A stretch of 40,381 bases of DNA from a virus. A model generated the notes under the pieces. It saw nothing but the letters and a program-made list of their open reading frames with translations, searched no databases and had not been told where the DNA came from. The DNA lies in IMG/VR virus record IMGVR_UViG_3300021437_000047, positions 1 through 40,381 of that record, one strand, 5' to 3'. How positions within the stretch are numbered: the stretch's first letter is position 1; each line of letters begins with the position of its first letter. Positions 9,052-16,215 of this stretch are shown here, piece after piece. The translations under genes were made by a program, and so were the position numbers.

Positions 9052-9063
9052 GGAACGGCTGGC

Positions 9064-9531
9064 ATGAGCAGCAACGAACTGGACGCCATAGAGCCGTGGA
9101 TTGCCGGCTATCTGGCCAAGCTGGAACCGGGCGAGCGCGTCCGCGTTGCCCGCAAGATCGGCGCCAACCTGCGCAAATCGAACGCCGCGCGCATCGGCCA
9201 GAACATCGAGCCGGACGGCGCGCCGATGGAACCGAGAAAGCCGAAAAAGGAGCGCAAGGGCCGCCTGCGCAAACGCCGCGGCAAGATGTTTCCCCGCACC
9301 CGCCTCATCCGCAACATGCGCGTCCGCCCCGATCAGGACGGCGTGACGGTCGATTTCCGCCAGCCGGTGGCCGGCACGGCAGCGGTCCACCACTTCGGCC
9401 TGGTCGACAAGGTCGATCGCCGGATCCCGAACTCGATCTCCGTCCGCTACCCCCGCCGCCGCCTGCTGGGCTTCAGCCCGGAAGACCGGGAGCTGATCAT
9501 GGATACCGTGGTGGAGTGGATCGGGAAGTAG
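9064..9531 (+). CDS. S: tail completion protein S (phage virion morphogenesis family)
   Basis: This 155-residue protein belongs to the gpS/Mu gpG family of tail terminator-like proteins. A basic middle (KPKKERKGRLRKRRGKMF) is followed by the VTVDFRQPVAGTAAVHHFG motif and the C-terminal LLGFSPEDRELIMDTV. It closes the rightward O-to-S operon, 15 bp from the convergent end of the fibre operon. I see no clear terminator in that gap. Confidence 0.9.
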   Translation: MSSNELDAIEPWIAGYLAKLEPGERVRVARKIGANLRKSNAARIGQNIEPDGAPMEPRKPKKERKGRLRKRRGKMFPRTRLIRNMRVRPDQDGVTVDFRQPVAGTAAVHHFGLVDKVDRRIPNSISVRYPRRRLLGFSPEDRELIMDTVVEWIGK

Positions 9532-9546
9532 GGCTCCAGGCCGCTC

Positions 9547-9756
9547 TCAGCTGCCGATCGAAGACCGGCAATGGCCACGCTGGCCGAACACGCGCCAGGC
9601 GATGAAGTCGATCACCTTTTCCGCCACCAGCGCCCACCACTTGCCGGCCACGGCATTGCGGCCAACCCGGCTTGAGATCGTCTCATCCGGGTCGCCATCC
9701 GCCAGCGTGTTGCCGAGCTGGTCGATCGAGATCAGCACGCGCTTGATGTAGCTCAT
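9547..9756 (-). CDS. small phage protein, unknown function
   Basis: The 69-residue product contains ISIDQLGNTLADGDPDETIS and a C-terminal FGQRGHC. From memory, proteins with a similar LDQL..GGDPDET pattern are scattered through phages without a known role. The ATG overlaps the stop of the upstream gene; a GTG two codons earlier is an alternative. It is the last gene of the leftward fibre operon. Confidence 0.65.
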   Translation of the reverse strand: MSYIKRVLISIDQLGNTLADGDPDETISSRVGRNAVAGKWWALVAEKVIDFIAWRVFGQRGHCRSSIGS

Positions 9757-10058
9757 GACCACACCTCGATCGCCGACCCCGCCGGGATCAGCCCCATCTG
9801 CTCCATCTGGATCAGCGCGGGGAAGCTCTCGGTGATGTGGATCGTCTCGGCCGCGAAGCCGCGAAACACGGTGAAGGCAAGGTCATGGTTGACCAGCATC
9901 GCCTCGAATATCGCCTTGAACCGCGCTGGGCCGAAGCGGTCGAAGAATTCGAGGCGGGTGACGTTGTCCGGCGCATTGTCTGGCCGCAGCCAATAGCCCG
10001 CAGGCGGGTCACCGTCGAAGTTGCCGCAGCAGATGCCGTGCATGTCCATCAGCTGCAT
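9753..10058 (-). CDS. hypothetical protein next to the glycine-rich adhesin
   Basis: The 101-residue protein begins MQLMDMHGICCGNFDGDP and is coupled to both neighbours by overlapping stop and start codons. It has no recognised domain. Its position directly after the adhesin gene is where fibre chaperones often lie, so a folding or attachment role is one option. A longer frame to 10151 lies inside the adhesin gene and is rejected. Confidence 0.6.
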   Translation of the reverse strand: MQLMDMHGICCGNFDGDPPAGYWLRPDNAPDNVTRLEFFDRFGPARFKAIFEAMLVNHDLAFTVFRGFAAETIHITESFPALIQMEQMGLIPAGSAIEVWS

Positions 10059-11005
10059 CAGAACGCCCCTATGATGATGAAGCCATCGCCGCCCTTGCCG
10101 CCAGCGCCGCCAGTGACACCAGCGCCGCCACCGGAACCACCGCAGCCCCACGCGCCATCGGCCCCCTTGCCACCAGTCCCAGACGCACCGGAAGAACCGC
10201 CTCCAGTGCCGCCACCGAAAAAGAGCGGGCCGCCGCGTGCAAGGGCGATATCAATGTGCTTGCCGAAGTTCTGGCCCAATAGCCCGGCACCGCCACCGGC
10301 CGCCCCGCCAGCGAGTGCTGTAAAGGGCGCTTGGGCGGTAGCGCCGCCGCCTGCAGAGTCAGTGTTGGAAGTACCGACACCAGCGCCTCCGGCTCCGCCT
10401 GTGACCCAACCGTTAGCAGCGTTTTGCGTCGCAGCTCCGCCCGGCCCGCCTGTATGAGCACCACCTGCCCCGCCGCCGCTTCCTTGGGCCACGGAAGTGA
10501 TGAACTGCCTATAAATACCCGTAGCAACGGATGCGCCCGATCCGCCAGCTGCTCCCCCACCGGAGGAAGTTCCCGCCGCACCACCGGGGCCGCAGCCGCT
10601 GCCGCCCCCGCTAGAGCTTAGCCAGTTCACGCCGCTTAGCGAGGTATCAAAACCAATTCCGAAAGTCCCCGAGCTCGTAGTGCCGCCAGCACTATCTGCT
10701 GCGCCGCCCGCGCCACCCCTGCCGGGGTTCAAATACAGCGTTTCAGGCAATAGAAACGCCGGGATCAGAAATGTCTTTGATGCTCCGGCACCGCCACCGG
10801 CACCACCCCCGCGAGTAGTACCCGCCGCACCGGAAGCCCCACCGGCCCCACCACCACCGGGGTATTGCTGGAGAATCCAGACGAACGAACACCCGGCCGG
10901 CTTTTGCCAAGCCGACCAGAGGGCTTGGGTTGGTCCTGAGGAGCGCGGCAAGATCACCTGAACGTTTGTGATCCCATCGGTTGGGAAGCCTACCGATGGA
11001 AACAT
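10058..11005 (-). CDS. glycine-rich tail-tip adhesin candidate
   Basis: The 315-residue protein has a non-repetitive N-terminus (about 1-48, ending FVWILQQY). Then come many Gly/Ala/Ser runs such as GGGGAGGASGAAG, interrupted by short hydrophobic stretches (TFLIPAFLLPETLYLNP, IYRQFITSVAQ). It ends GGDGFIIIGAF, a typical terminus of glycine-rich phage fibre proteins. In T4-like phage S16 such runs pack as polyglycine-II helices and the loops bind the receptor. By analogy this is a receptor-binding candidate. Confidence 0.72.
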   Translation of the reverse strand: MFPSVGFPTDGITNVQVILPRSSGPTQALWSAWQKPAGCSFVWILQQYPGGGGAGGASGAAGTTRGGGAGGGAGASKTFLIPAFLLPETLYLNPGRGGAGGAADSAGGTTSSGTFGIGFDTSLSGVNWLSSSGGGSGCGPGGAAGTSSGGGAAGGSGASVATGIYRQFITSVAQGSGGGAGGAHTGGPGGAATQNAANGWVTGGAGGAGVGTSNTDSAGGGATAQAPFTALAGGAAGGGAGLLGQNFGKHIDIALARGGPLFFGGGTGGGSSGASGTGGKGADGAWGCGGSGGGAGVTGGAGGKGGDGFIIIGAF

Positions 11006-11445
11006 CAGCTATCTCCGCCAAATGTGGCTACGGCATATCCTGTACCCGCTGCCCCGGTCGAAGTCGCGAAGCCCATCAGCAGCTTGGTATTGGGGCCAAG
11101 CCAGCGGCGAACCGGGATGACAATATCGTTGGTCGGATTGAGGTTGCTCGAAGTGATCGCCGGAAGGCCGGTTTCACCGGGGATCTGCGCTGTATTGGCG
11201 GCGGTATTGGTAGTGCCGGAAACAAATGCACCAGTGGCGGTGCAAAGAAACAAGCGCGCCAGCGACTGCGCCGGCGAGCCAACCGGCTTGAGCGTCACGC
11301 TGTCGACATAAGACCCATTCGCGCCTGCCTGATAGATCAGTGACAGAGAGCCGGTGCCATCCTGCGCCGTGACCGCCGTCGGACCAAGAACCGCGCCGCC
11401 GACCTGATTGTTCGGCGTTCCGCTGAAAAGGGGAGTGACTGCCAT
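11005..11445 (-). CDS. probable fibre/adhesin-associated structural protein
   Basis: This 146-residue protein is rich in Gly, Thr, Ala and Val, with predicted beta strands (GSYVDSVTLKPVG, KLLMGFATSTGAAGTGYAV) and no signal peptide or known motif. It is coupled to the adhesin by a TGATG overlap. A structural role in the same fibre is inferred from context only. Confidence 0.6.
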   Translation of the reverse strand: MAVTPLFSGTPNNQVGGAVLGPTAVTAQDGTGSLSLIYQAGANGSYVDSVTLKPVGSPAQSLARLFLCTATGAFVSGTTNTAANTAQIPGETGLPAITSSNLNPTNDIVIPVRRWLGPNTKLLMGFATSTGAAGTGYAVATFGGDS

Positions 11446-11456
11446 GATGAGCTACC

Positions 11457-11807
11457 TCAAAGAGTGAAAGCGCCGCGCGCCAGGACGAGGGTGAGGCCCT
11501 TCGTCGGACCATCGAATTTGTAGGTGTTCGTGCCGGTGGCGATCGCGGATTCGCAGATGTCGGAAATGAAGTAGGAAACGCCCGAGGTCAGGCCGGATGC
11601 CGCGACCAGCGCCTGAAATGCTGCCCAGGTGACGGTCACGCCGCCAGCAGCAGGGTCCGCCCAGTGCGTGTCGTAATCCGTCCCCGAAACCTTGGTCAGC
11701 ACCTGCCCCGTAGCCCCGCCTGCCGGCGCCAGCGCCGCCTTGATCGCGTTGAACTTCGTCGCGACGGCGGTGGCGAGGTCTGAAATGCGGGTCTGCAGGG
11801 TGGCCAT
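11457..11807 (-). CDS. short fibre protein, paralogous N-terminus with the next gene upstream
   Basis: The 116-residue product starts MATLQTRISDLATAVATKFN, closely resembling MATLESRLRDLATAIGTNAK of the gene at 11809-12366. The helical N-terminus probably forms a trimeric coiled coil. The middle (GGATGQVLTKVSGTDYDTHW) is a motif common in phage fibres. It begins 2 bp after the neighbour's stop. Confidence 0.65.
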   Translation of the reverse strand: MATLQTRISDLATAVATKFNAIKAALAPAGGATGQVLTKVSGTDYDTHWADPAAGGVTVTWAAFQALVAASGLTSGVSYFISDICESAIATGTNTYKFDGPTKGLTLVLARGAFTL

Positions 11808-11808
11808 G

Positions 11809-12366
11809 TCAGGTCAGCGCCCCGGTGAAGACCCCCGCGAAGTCGGTGTCGACCGTGCCCAGCGAGGTCGAAAGGGCGGCCACCGCGCGGGCATTGGTGA
11901 AATAGAGGTTGGTGCTGCCCTCGGTCACCGCATCGGTGCTGCCGGGCGATGCCGAGATCTCGACATAGGCCGAACCGGACCAGCGCCAGGTCTTGTTGTT
12001 GTCGATGGTGACATAGATGATGCCGCTGCTGCCGCTGCCGGGCAGGGCGGCGAAATTGGCATATTCCAGCACGTCATCGACGAAAGCCGGCAGCTGCGCA
12101 CTCGGCACCTTGCCGCCGCTGTCCAGGCTGGCGACGCCATTGGCCGCGCCCTTGGTCGCCGCATCGATCGGCGTGAAGCCCAGCGCGTCCTGTTTGCCGG
12201 CCGCCAGCGTGCGGACCTCGTTGATTGCCGCGACCAGGTTGCTTTTCGCCGTGGTCGCCAGCCCGGAAAGATCGGCGACATTGCCGTTGATCAGCGTCTT
12301 CAGCGCCTTGGCATTGGTGCCGATCGCGGTGGCAAGATCGCGGAGCCGGGATTCGAGAGTGGCCAT
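11809..12366 (-). CDS. tail fibre protein with coiled-coil N-terminus
   Basis: The 185-residue protein has a helical start and then fibre repeats typical of phage stalks: GFTPIDAATKGAANGVASL, VPSAQLPAFVDDVLEY and EGSTNLYFTNARAVAAL. AGGAG lies before the ATG. It is a likely shaft component of the second fibre cassette. A partial duplication with the gene at 11457-11807 is visible in the first 20 residues. Confidence 0.75.
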   Translation of the reverse strand: MATLESRLRDLATAIGTNAKALKTLINGNVADLSGLATTAKSNLVAAINEVRTLAAGKQDALGFTPIDAATKGAANGVASLDSGGKVPSAQLPAFVDDVLEYANFAALPGSGSSGIIYVTIDNNKTWRWSGSAYVEISASPGSTDAVTEGSTNLYFTNARAVAALSTSLGTVDTDFAGVFTGALT

Positions 12367-12375
12367 GGGGTGCTC

Positions 12376-12606
12376 CTAGGTAAGCCCGTTCTGGAAATAG
12401 AGGATCAGGTCGCCGGGATCGGGAACTTCGCCCGGCGCGCCGGTATCGCCCTTGTCTCCCTTTCGCCCCCTCGGCCCGAAGACCACCGGCAGCGCATCGG
12501 GATCGCGGCGGGCCTCCAGCACGGTATCGATGCGGCCGTCCGGCCCGATCCACGCGGTGACCAGCGCGGGCGGCGGATCCAGCCACTGGGTGACCAGCGC
12601 GGCCAT
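12376..12606 (-). CDS. small protein with collagen-like repeat
   Basis: The 76-residue product carries a short run of Gly-X-Y triplets (GPRGRKGDKGDTGAPGEV) at about 44-61, after a helical N-terminus. Such triplets drive trimer formation in phage fibres. It lies between the BppU-like protein and the fibre shaft, so it probably acts as an oligomerising connector. Confidence 0.68.
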   Translation of the reverse strand: MAALVTQWLDPPPALVTAWIGPDGRIDTVLEARRDPDALPVVFGPRGRKGDKGDTGAPGEVPDPGDLILYFQNGLT

Positions 12607-12607
12607 G

Positions 12608-12955
12608 TCAGCCGCTCACGCTCTGGTCGATGATGATGAAGCAGGGGTCGGTGATCTCCACCACTTCACCATCCAGTTCGAACTTGGCATCGGCGCAATA
12701 CTGGCCGGGGTGCAGACCGGCGGTGATCTCTGCCCCGACGATCAGCGACCAGCGCGCCGGTTCGTCACCAGTGGCCGGTTCGAACTCGACCTCGAACTCT
12801 GCCGCCACGGCCACTTCCGGCCCCGGAACCACCTGCCCGTCGCACTTCTTCAGCACCGCCGAAACGGTATAGCCGCTCGGATCGCCTGACAGCACGCGCC
12901 GGGCAATCACGATCGGCTCGCCGCGCTGGCGGCGGAAGATGGCGCGGACGGTCAT
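12608..12955 (-). CDS. beta-rich baseplate/fibre adaptor candidate
   Basis: The 115-residue protein begins TVRAIFRRQRGEPIVIARRV and continues as alternating strands (GYTVSAVLKKCDG, ARWSLIVGAEITAGLHPGQY). The layout resembles the N-terminal adaptor domain of siphophage upper-baseplate proteins, but the similarity is loose. Position just upstream of the collagen-like and fibre genes supports an adaptor role. Confidence 0.55.
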   Translation of the reverse strand: MTVRAIFRRQRGEPIVIARRVLSGDPSGYTVSAVLKKCDGQVVPGPEVAVAAEFEVEFEPATGDEPARWSLIVGAEITAGLHPGQYCADAKFELDGEVVEITDPCFIIIDQSVSG

Positions 12956-13173
12956 CGATCGGCAGACGGCCAGGCAGCCTGCGCCAGCTTGGCCTGCAGG
13001 CGGGCGTGGCCTTCGTCATTGTCGGCCTGGATATCGGCGAGCGCGGCCTTGGCCGTCTCCTGGTTGGCCGGGTGCAGCGCGGCGGAGACCTCGTTCCACC
13101 AGCCGACGAATTCCTCGGTGCGGGCGACCGCCGGGCCGACAACCGGCAGCAGCTTGAGCAGGTTCTCGAACAT
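12952..13173 (-). CDS. small helical protein, unknown function
   Basis: The 73-residue protein reads as two amphipathic helices (FENLLKLLPVVGPAVARTEEF and NQETAKAALADIQAD). The ATG at 13173 overlaps the stop of the lipoprotein gene; the GTG codon before it is an alternative start. It sits between lysis and fibre genes; no function is assigned. Confidence 0.6.
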   Translation of the reverse strand: MFENLLKLLPVVGPAVARTEEFVGWWNEVSAALHPANQETAKAALADIQADNDEGHARLQAKLAQAAWPSADR

Positions 13174-13568
13174 CACTTCGCCCCCTTCACGGCCATCAGA
13201 TCGGAAATCGCCCCGCGCGCCTCGGTCAGCGCCTGCCGGTAACTGTCGGCATTGCCGGCGGCATAGGCCTGCCGCACCGTCGCGACGGCGAGGAAGGCGC
13301 GGTTGTCCAGCTCGGCCGCGCGGCGGGCGGTCTCGCCCTTGATCAACCCGGCATCGACGCCCGTCTCCATCGCCAGTCGCGCCGCCTTGTAGGCCAGCTC
13401 GACACCCAGCGCGGCCTGCTCATCCAGCACGGTGCGATCGGCAAAGCTGGCCGGCGCGGAGGCGTGGACGGCATCGGCGGCGCTGGCCCCGGCATCGAGC
13501 ACCTGACTGGCCTTGCAGCCGGAAAGGGCGAGGACGGCAGCGGCGAAGAGAAGCATGTTTCTGATCAT
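13173..13568 (-). CDS. phage lipoprotein, possible outer-membrane lysis component
   Basis: The 131-residue product has a lipoprotein signal: MIRNM, a hydrophobic core and the lipobox LALSGC with Cys near residue 18. The mature part is Ala-rich and helical. GGAGG lies 4 nt before the chosen ATG; an ATG at 13586 would spoil the signal peptide. It directly follows the amidase gene, so an o-spanin-like role is possible, although it is longer than usual Rz1 proteins. Surface exclusion is the other option. Confidence 0.68.
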   Translation of the reverse strand: MIRNMLLFAAAVLALSGCKASQVLDAGASAADAVHASAPASFADRTVLDEQAALGVELAYKAARLAMETGVDAGLIKGETARRAAELDNRAFLAVATVRQAYAAGNADSYRQALTEARGAISDLMAVKGAK

Positions 13569-13582
13569 GGGGCCTCCGGGGG

Positions 13583-14014
13583 TCATGCGGGCATGCCGGC
13601 TGCGATCCAGCCGGAAACGTCGAAACTGGGGCAGGCCTTGGCCACGCCGGGCCAATCGCGATGGCCGCGCACGATCAGGCCGGGGTGCGCCGCCTGATAA
13701 TCGCGGATGATCTTCGCCAGGGCGGCCTTCTGCGCCGGGGTGCGGGTGTCCTTCGGCGCCTTGTTGTCAGCCGTGACCCCGCCGACGTAGCAGACGCCGA
13801 CGTTGCCGGTGTTGTGCCCGCCGGTATGCGCGCCCTTGGCGCTATCGGGGAGAGTGCGGACGGCGGTGCCATCCAGCTCGATCACCCAGTGATAGGACAC
13901 CTGGCCGAACCGGCCGATATCCCACTGGCTGATCGTTTCCGCCGGAACGGGACGCCCTTCCGGGGTCGCGGCGCAGTGAACGGTGAGGAACTGGATGGGG
14001 CCAAGCGGTTGCAT
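13583..14014 (-). CDS. endolysin, T7-lysozyme-type N-acetylmuramoyl-L-alanine amidase
   Basis: The 143-residue enzyme cleaves the amide bond between muramic acid and peptide in peptidoglycan. Zinc and catalytic residues match T7 lysozyme in spacing: H13 (TVHCAATPEG), Y41, H118 (GHRDWPG), K126 and C128 (KACPSFDV). No signal peptide is seen, so export through a holin is expected. The ATG at 14014 has no clear Shine-Dalgarno and lies 55 bp from late operator 3, while an extension to 14041 is less likely. Confidence 0.9.
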   Translation of the reverse strand: MQPLGPIQFLTVHCAATPEGRPVPAETISQWDIGRFGQVSYHWVIELDGTAVRTLPDSAKGAHTGGHNTGNVGVCYVGGVTADNKAPKDTRTPAQKAALAKIIRDYQAAHPGLIVRGHRDWPGVAKACPSFDVSGWIAAGMPA

Positions 14015-14057
14015 GGCCAGACCATGCCGCCCCCCGCGCACGGTTCAATGAAGCCAC

Positions 14058-14080
14058 GTTGTTGCCGGGCGTGTTACAAC
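14058..14080 (-). promoter_or_regulatory. late operator 3, Ogr-type dyad upstream of the amidase
   Basis: Read on the minus strand this is CCC-GTTGTA-N11-AACAAC, one mismatch from the dyad found at 4206 and 18866. It lies in the 78-bp gap between the propeller-like protein and the amidase. Its centre is 55 bp from the amidase ATG, so it should let the lysis/second-fibre operon start its own late transcript. Confidence 0.65.
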
Positions 14081-14092
14081 GGGAGGGGCGGC

Positions 14093-15256
14093 TCAGGCGG
14101 GGAACAGGAACGCCAGATCGGGCTGGAAAGCATACTCGTCGTGCCCGCTGACCGTCACCGAAGCGGTATCGGTTGTCGCCATCGCGGCATACCCGCCAAG
14201 ACCGTTCACCCAATACGAAAAATAAGGATAGCCCCAGGTCGCAGCAGACGGCGGCTCTGCTGAAAGTGACGAAATCAACACGGTCGAATCGAGCGCATGC
14301 GTCGCAAGGTTCACCCGGTGCAGTTTGGTCGTGAAGAATGTGCCTGGATCGTATTCGTCGATCACCATCTGGTTCGCAGCCGTATCGATCCGGTCGAAAT
14401 ACCAGTTCGATGTGCCGATCAGCGCCGTGACATCGACCGCCGCATCGAGCGTGAACGTGCTGGCATCGATCACCAGCATGTGGGTGCCATCCCAGCCCAT
14501 GGCGAACTTGCCGCCGTGATAATCCATGTAGTCAGCTGGGGTGTTGAAACTTCCTGCCGCCAGCGATGGCAGCCCGGTGACATGGTGCACCGTCCCGCCT
14601 GCAATTTCCCAGAAGTAGAAATCGGAAATCGTGCCCCCCGATACGGGCGGTGCCACTCCGAAAACTGCGCCGCCCGGCCCCTGAATGAATTGTTCGGTCT
14701 TCAGATAGGCAGCACTGACAACTGGCGGAACAATTGCCGTCACCACTCCGGTCACGGTGCTGCGGGAATAGACTGGATTGGTCGCACCACCTGCTGTTCG
14801 GTAAAACAGTGTCTGCACCCCGCCCACATCGAACAGCTTCACCAGTTCCGGCGGCGATCCCGATGCCATTGGGATATCGCCGGCTGTGCCGAGCGTCGTC
14901 ACCACTCCAGCCCGCGTTACCTTGCGCGTGGTATCGTCGGAAGTGGCGTAGCCGTAGATCGCGCCGCTGTTGTCGATCGGTGTGATGCTGTCGAACTGGG
15001 TTTCCGATGATATGCCAACGGCCGGTGCAGTCTGCTCGATGATGTTGTAGCTGCCGCGTACCGTGTTGAAGGTCAAAAACCGTCCGGTGTTATTGGCATA
15101 AGGTCCGGTCAGAACGCACCAAGAGCCATTCGGGCTTTCGATTGCGAGATCATAACCCGGGCCATCAGCAAAGACCGTGCCGCCGAGCAAGCCGGTGATG
15201 ATATCGGCATCCGGAAGGCCAAGGCTGCCAAGGTGCTGATTGACCAGAAAGGTCAT
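14093..15256 (-). CDS. large beta-repeat fibre/tail protein, unknown fold
   Basis: The 387-residue protein starts MTFLVNQHLGSLGLPDADII and consists of repeated short beta blades, each with patterns such as GAIYGYATSDD, GAVFGVAPPVSGG and GGKFAMGWDGTHMLVIDAS. This suggests a beta-propeller or similar repeat fold. It lies downstream of the H fibre and chaperone genes and overlaps the next gene by 4 bp. A host-recognition or virion decoration role is inferred from position. Confidence 0.65.
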   Translation of the reverse strand: MTFLVNQHLGSLGLPDADIITGLLGGTVFADGPGYDLAIESPNGSWCVLTGPYANNTGRFLTFNTVRGSYNIIEQTAPAVGISSETQFDSITPIDNSGAIYGYATSDDTTRKVTRAGVVTTLGTAGDIPMASGSPPELVKLFDVGGVQTLFYRTAGGATNPVYSRSTVTGVVTAIVPPVVSAAYLKTEQFIQGPGGAVFGVAPPVSGGTISDFYFWEIAGGTVHHVTGLPSLAAGSFNTPADYMDYHGGKFAMGWDGTHMLVIDASTFTLDAAVDVTALIGTSNWYFDRIDTAANQMVIDEYDPGTFFTTKLHRVNLATHALDSTVLISSLSAEPPSAATWGYPYFSYWVNGLGGYAAMATTDTASVTVSGHDEYAFQPDLAFLFPA

Positions 15257-15738
15257 GCTGGGGTCACCTCAATCGTCGCGATCAGGCCGCGCGCGCCAGT
15301 GCCGGCAGCGATGATCGAGAAGGTCAGCACCTGCCCCTTCGTCGCTGCCGTGGTCGAAAGCACCGCCGCCGTTCCGGTCAGGCTGGTATCGTCACCATCG
15401 GCAATCGACGGCATGGTCGAAAAGATCGTGGCGCCAGACAGCAGCGCATCGACCGTCACTGGTCCGCTGCTCGACCGCGCGGCAGCAAGGCCGATGAACA
15501 CCTCGCCGATGGTGCAGTCGAACGGCACGATCCACCCGGCAGAGAGTGCCCCGGTAGCCAGATCAGTGACCATGTCGGAAAGCGCAAACTGGAAGGTCTG
15601 GGCCGGATTGATAGCGCTGGCCACATAGGCGGCCAGATCATCGGTCCCTGCCTGCTTCGTCACCCCTCCCTGATCGAGAGCGAAGATTTCAGAGCCGGTC
15701 AGCCCACCGGCAATGGGAAGTTCGGAAATCCGGGGCAT
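15253..15738 (-). CDS. fibre protein with virion-attachment N-terminus
   Basis: The N-terminus ISELPIAGGLTGSEIFALDQ and the following GGVTKQAGTDDLAAYV form a pattern common at the start of phage fibre and spike proteins, where it anchors them to the tail. The remaining part of the 161 residues is beta-rich. It is coupled to both neighbours by short overlaps. Confidence 0.7.
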   Translation of the reverse strand: MPRISELPIAGGLTGSEIFALDQGGVTKQAGTDDLAAYVASAINPAQTFQFALSDMVTDLATGALSAGWIVPFDCTIGEVFIGLAAARSSSGPVTVDALLSGATIFSTMPSIADGDDTSLTGTAAVLSTTAATKGQVLTFSIIAAGTGARGLIATIEVTPA

Positions 15739-16214
15739 CAGCGGGCGCTCCAGTGGCTGTCATCGGAAGGATCGAAGGCGGCGAGGTCGGCGGCGCTCAT
15801 GGCCGGCAGCGCGGCTTCCAGCTGGTTGCTGCGCGCCCGGATGGCATCGATCTTCGTCCGGCGGTTGATCGCGCTCACCGCGTCGATGGTCGAGCTGCCG
15901 CCGTGGGCGATCTGCAGCGCGTGCAGGGCGATCTGGGCGTTGTCGTTCGACTGCTGCTCAAGGCTGGCCAGGGCAAGGATGCGGCGGCGGGCTTCCATCC
16001 GGATCACGGCCCCGGCGCTTTCCGGGGTATGGGCGAACGGCGTCGCCACCGGCTTGCCGGTCTTGGCGTGGGTGGAGATCCGCGCGCCCTTGCCCTGCGC
16101 CGCCATCAGCTGGGCGTGCTTGGCCTCGCTGACCTTGGCCGCGCCCTTCGGAATTTCCATCGAGCCATCATCGGGGATGAAGCCGCCGCGTTCCGAGCAC
16201 CAGAAATAGTCCAT
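15738..16214 (-). CDS. tail fibre assembly chaperone candidate (position of P2 gpG)
   Basis: The 158-residue protein directly follows the H fibre gene, as G follows H in P2. It starts MDYFWCSERGGFIPDD, has a middle AHTPESAGAVIRMEARRRIL, and ends DLAAFDPSDDSHWSAR, a helical C-terminus like that of fibre assembly proteins. The chosen ATG lies just after the H stop; a frame extension to 16274 overlaps H and is rejected. Confidence 0.7.
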   Translation of the reverse strand: MDYFWCSERGGFIPDDGSMEIPKGAAKVSEAKHAQLMAAQGKGARISTHAKTGKPVATPFAHTPESAGAVIRMEARRRILALASLEQQSNDNAQIALHALQIAHGGSSTIDAVSAINRRTKIDAIRARSNQLEAALPAMSAADLAAFDPSDDSHWSAR

Positions 16215-16215
16215 G

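Noticed and set aside
10058-11005. Diversity-generating or simple-repeat locus in the glycine-rich gene
   Set aside because: The Gly/Ala runs are degenerate at DNA level and no reverse transcriptase or template repeat is present in the window.
11692-12633. 313-codon plus-strand frame across the fibre genes
   Set aside because: It crosses two well-supported minus-strand genes; its residue use is typical of antisense translation.
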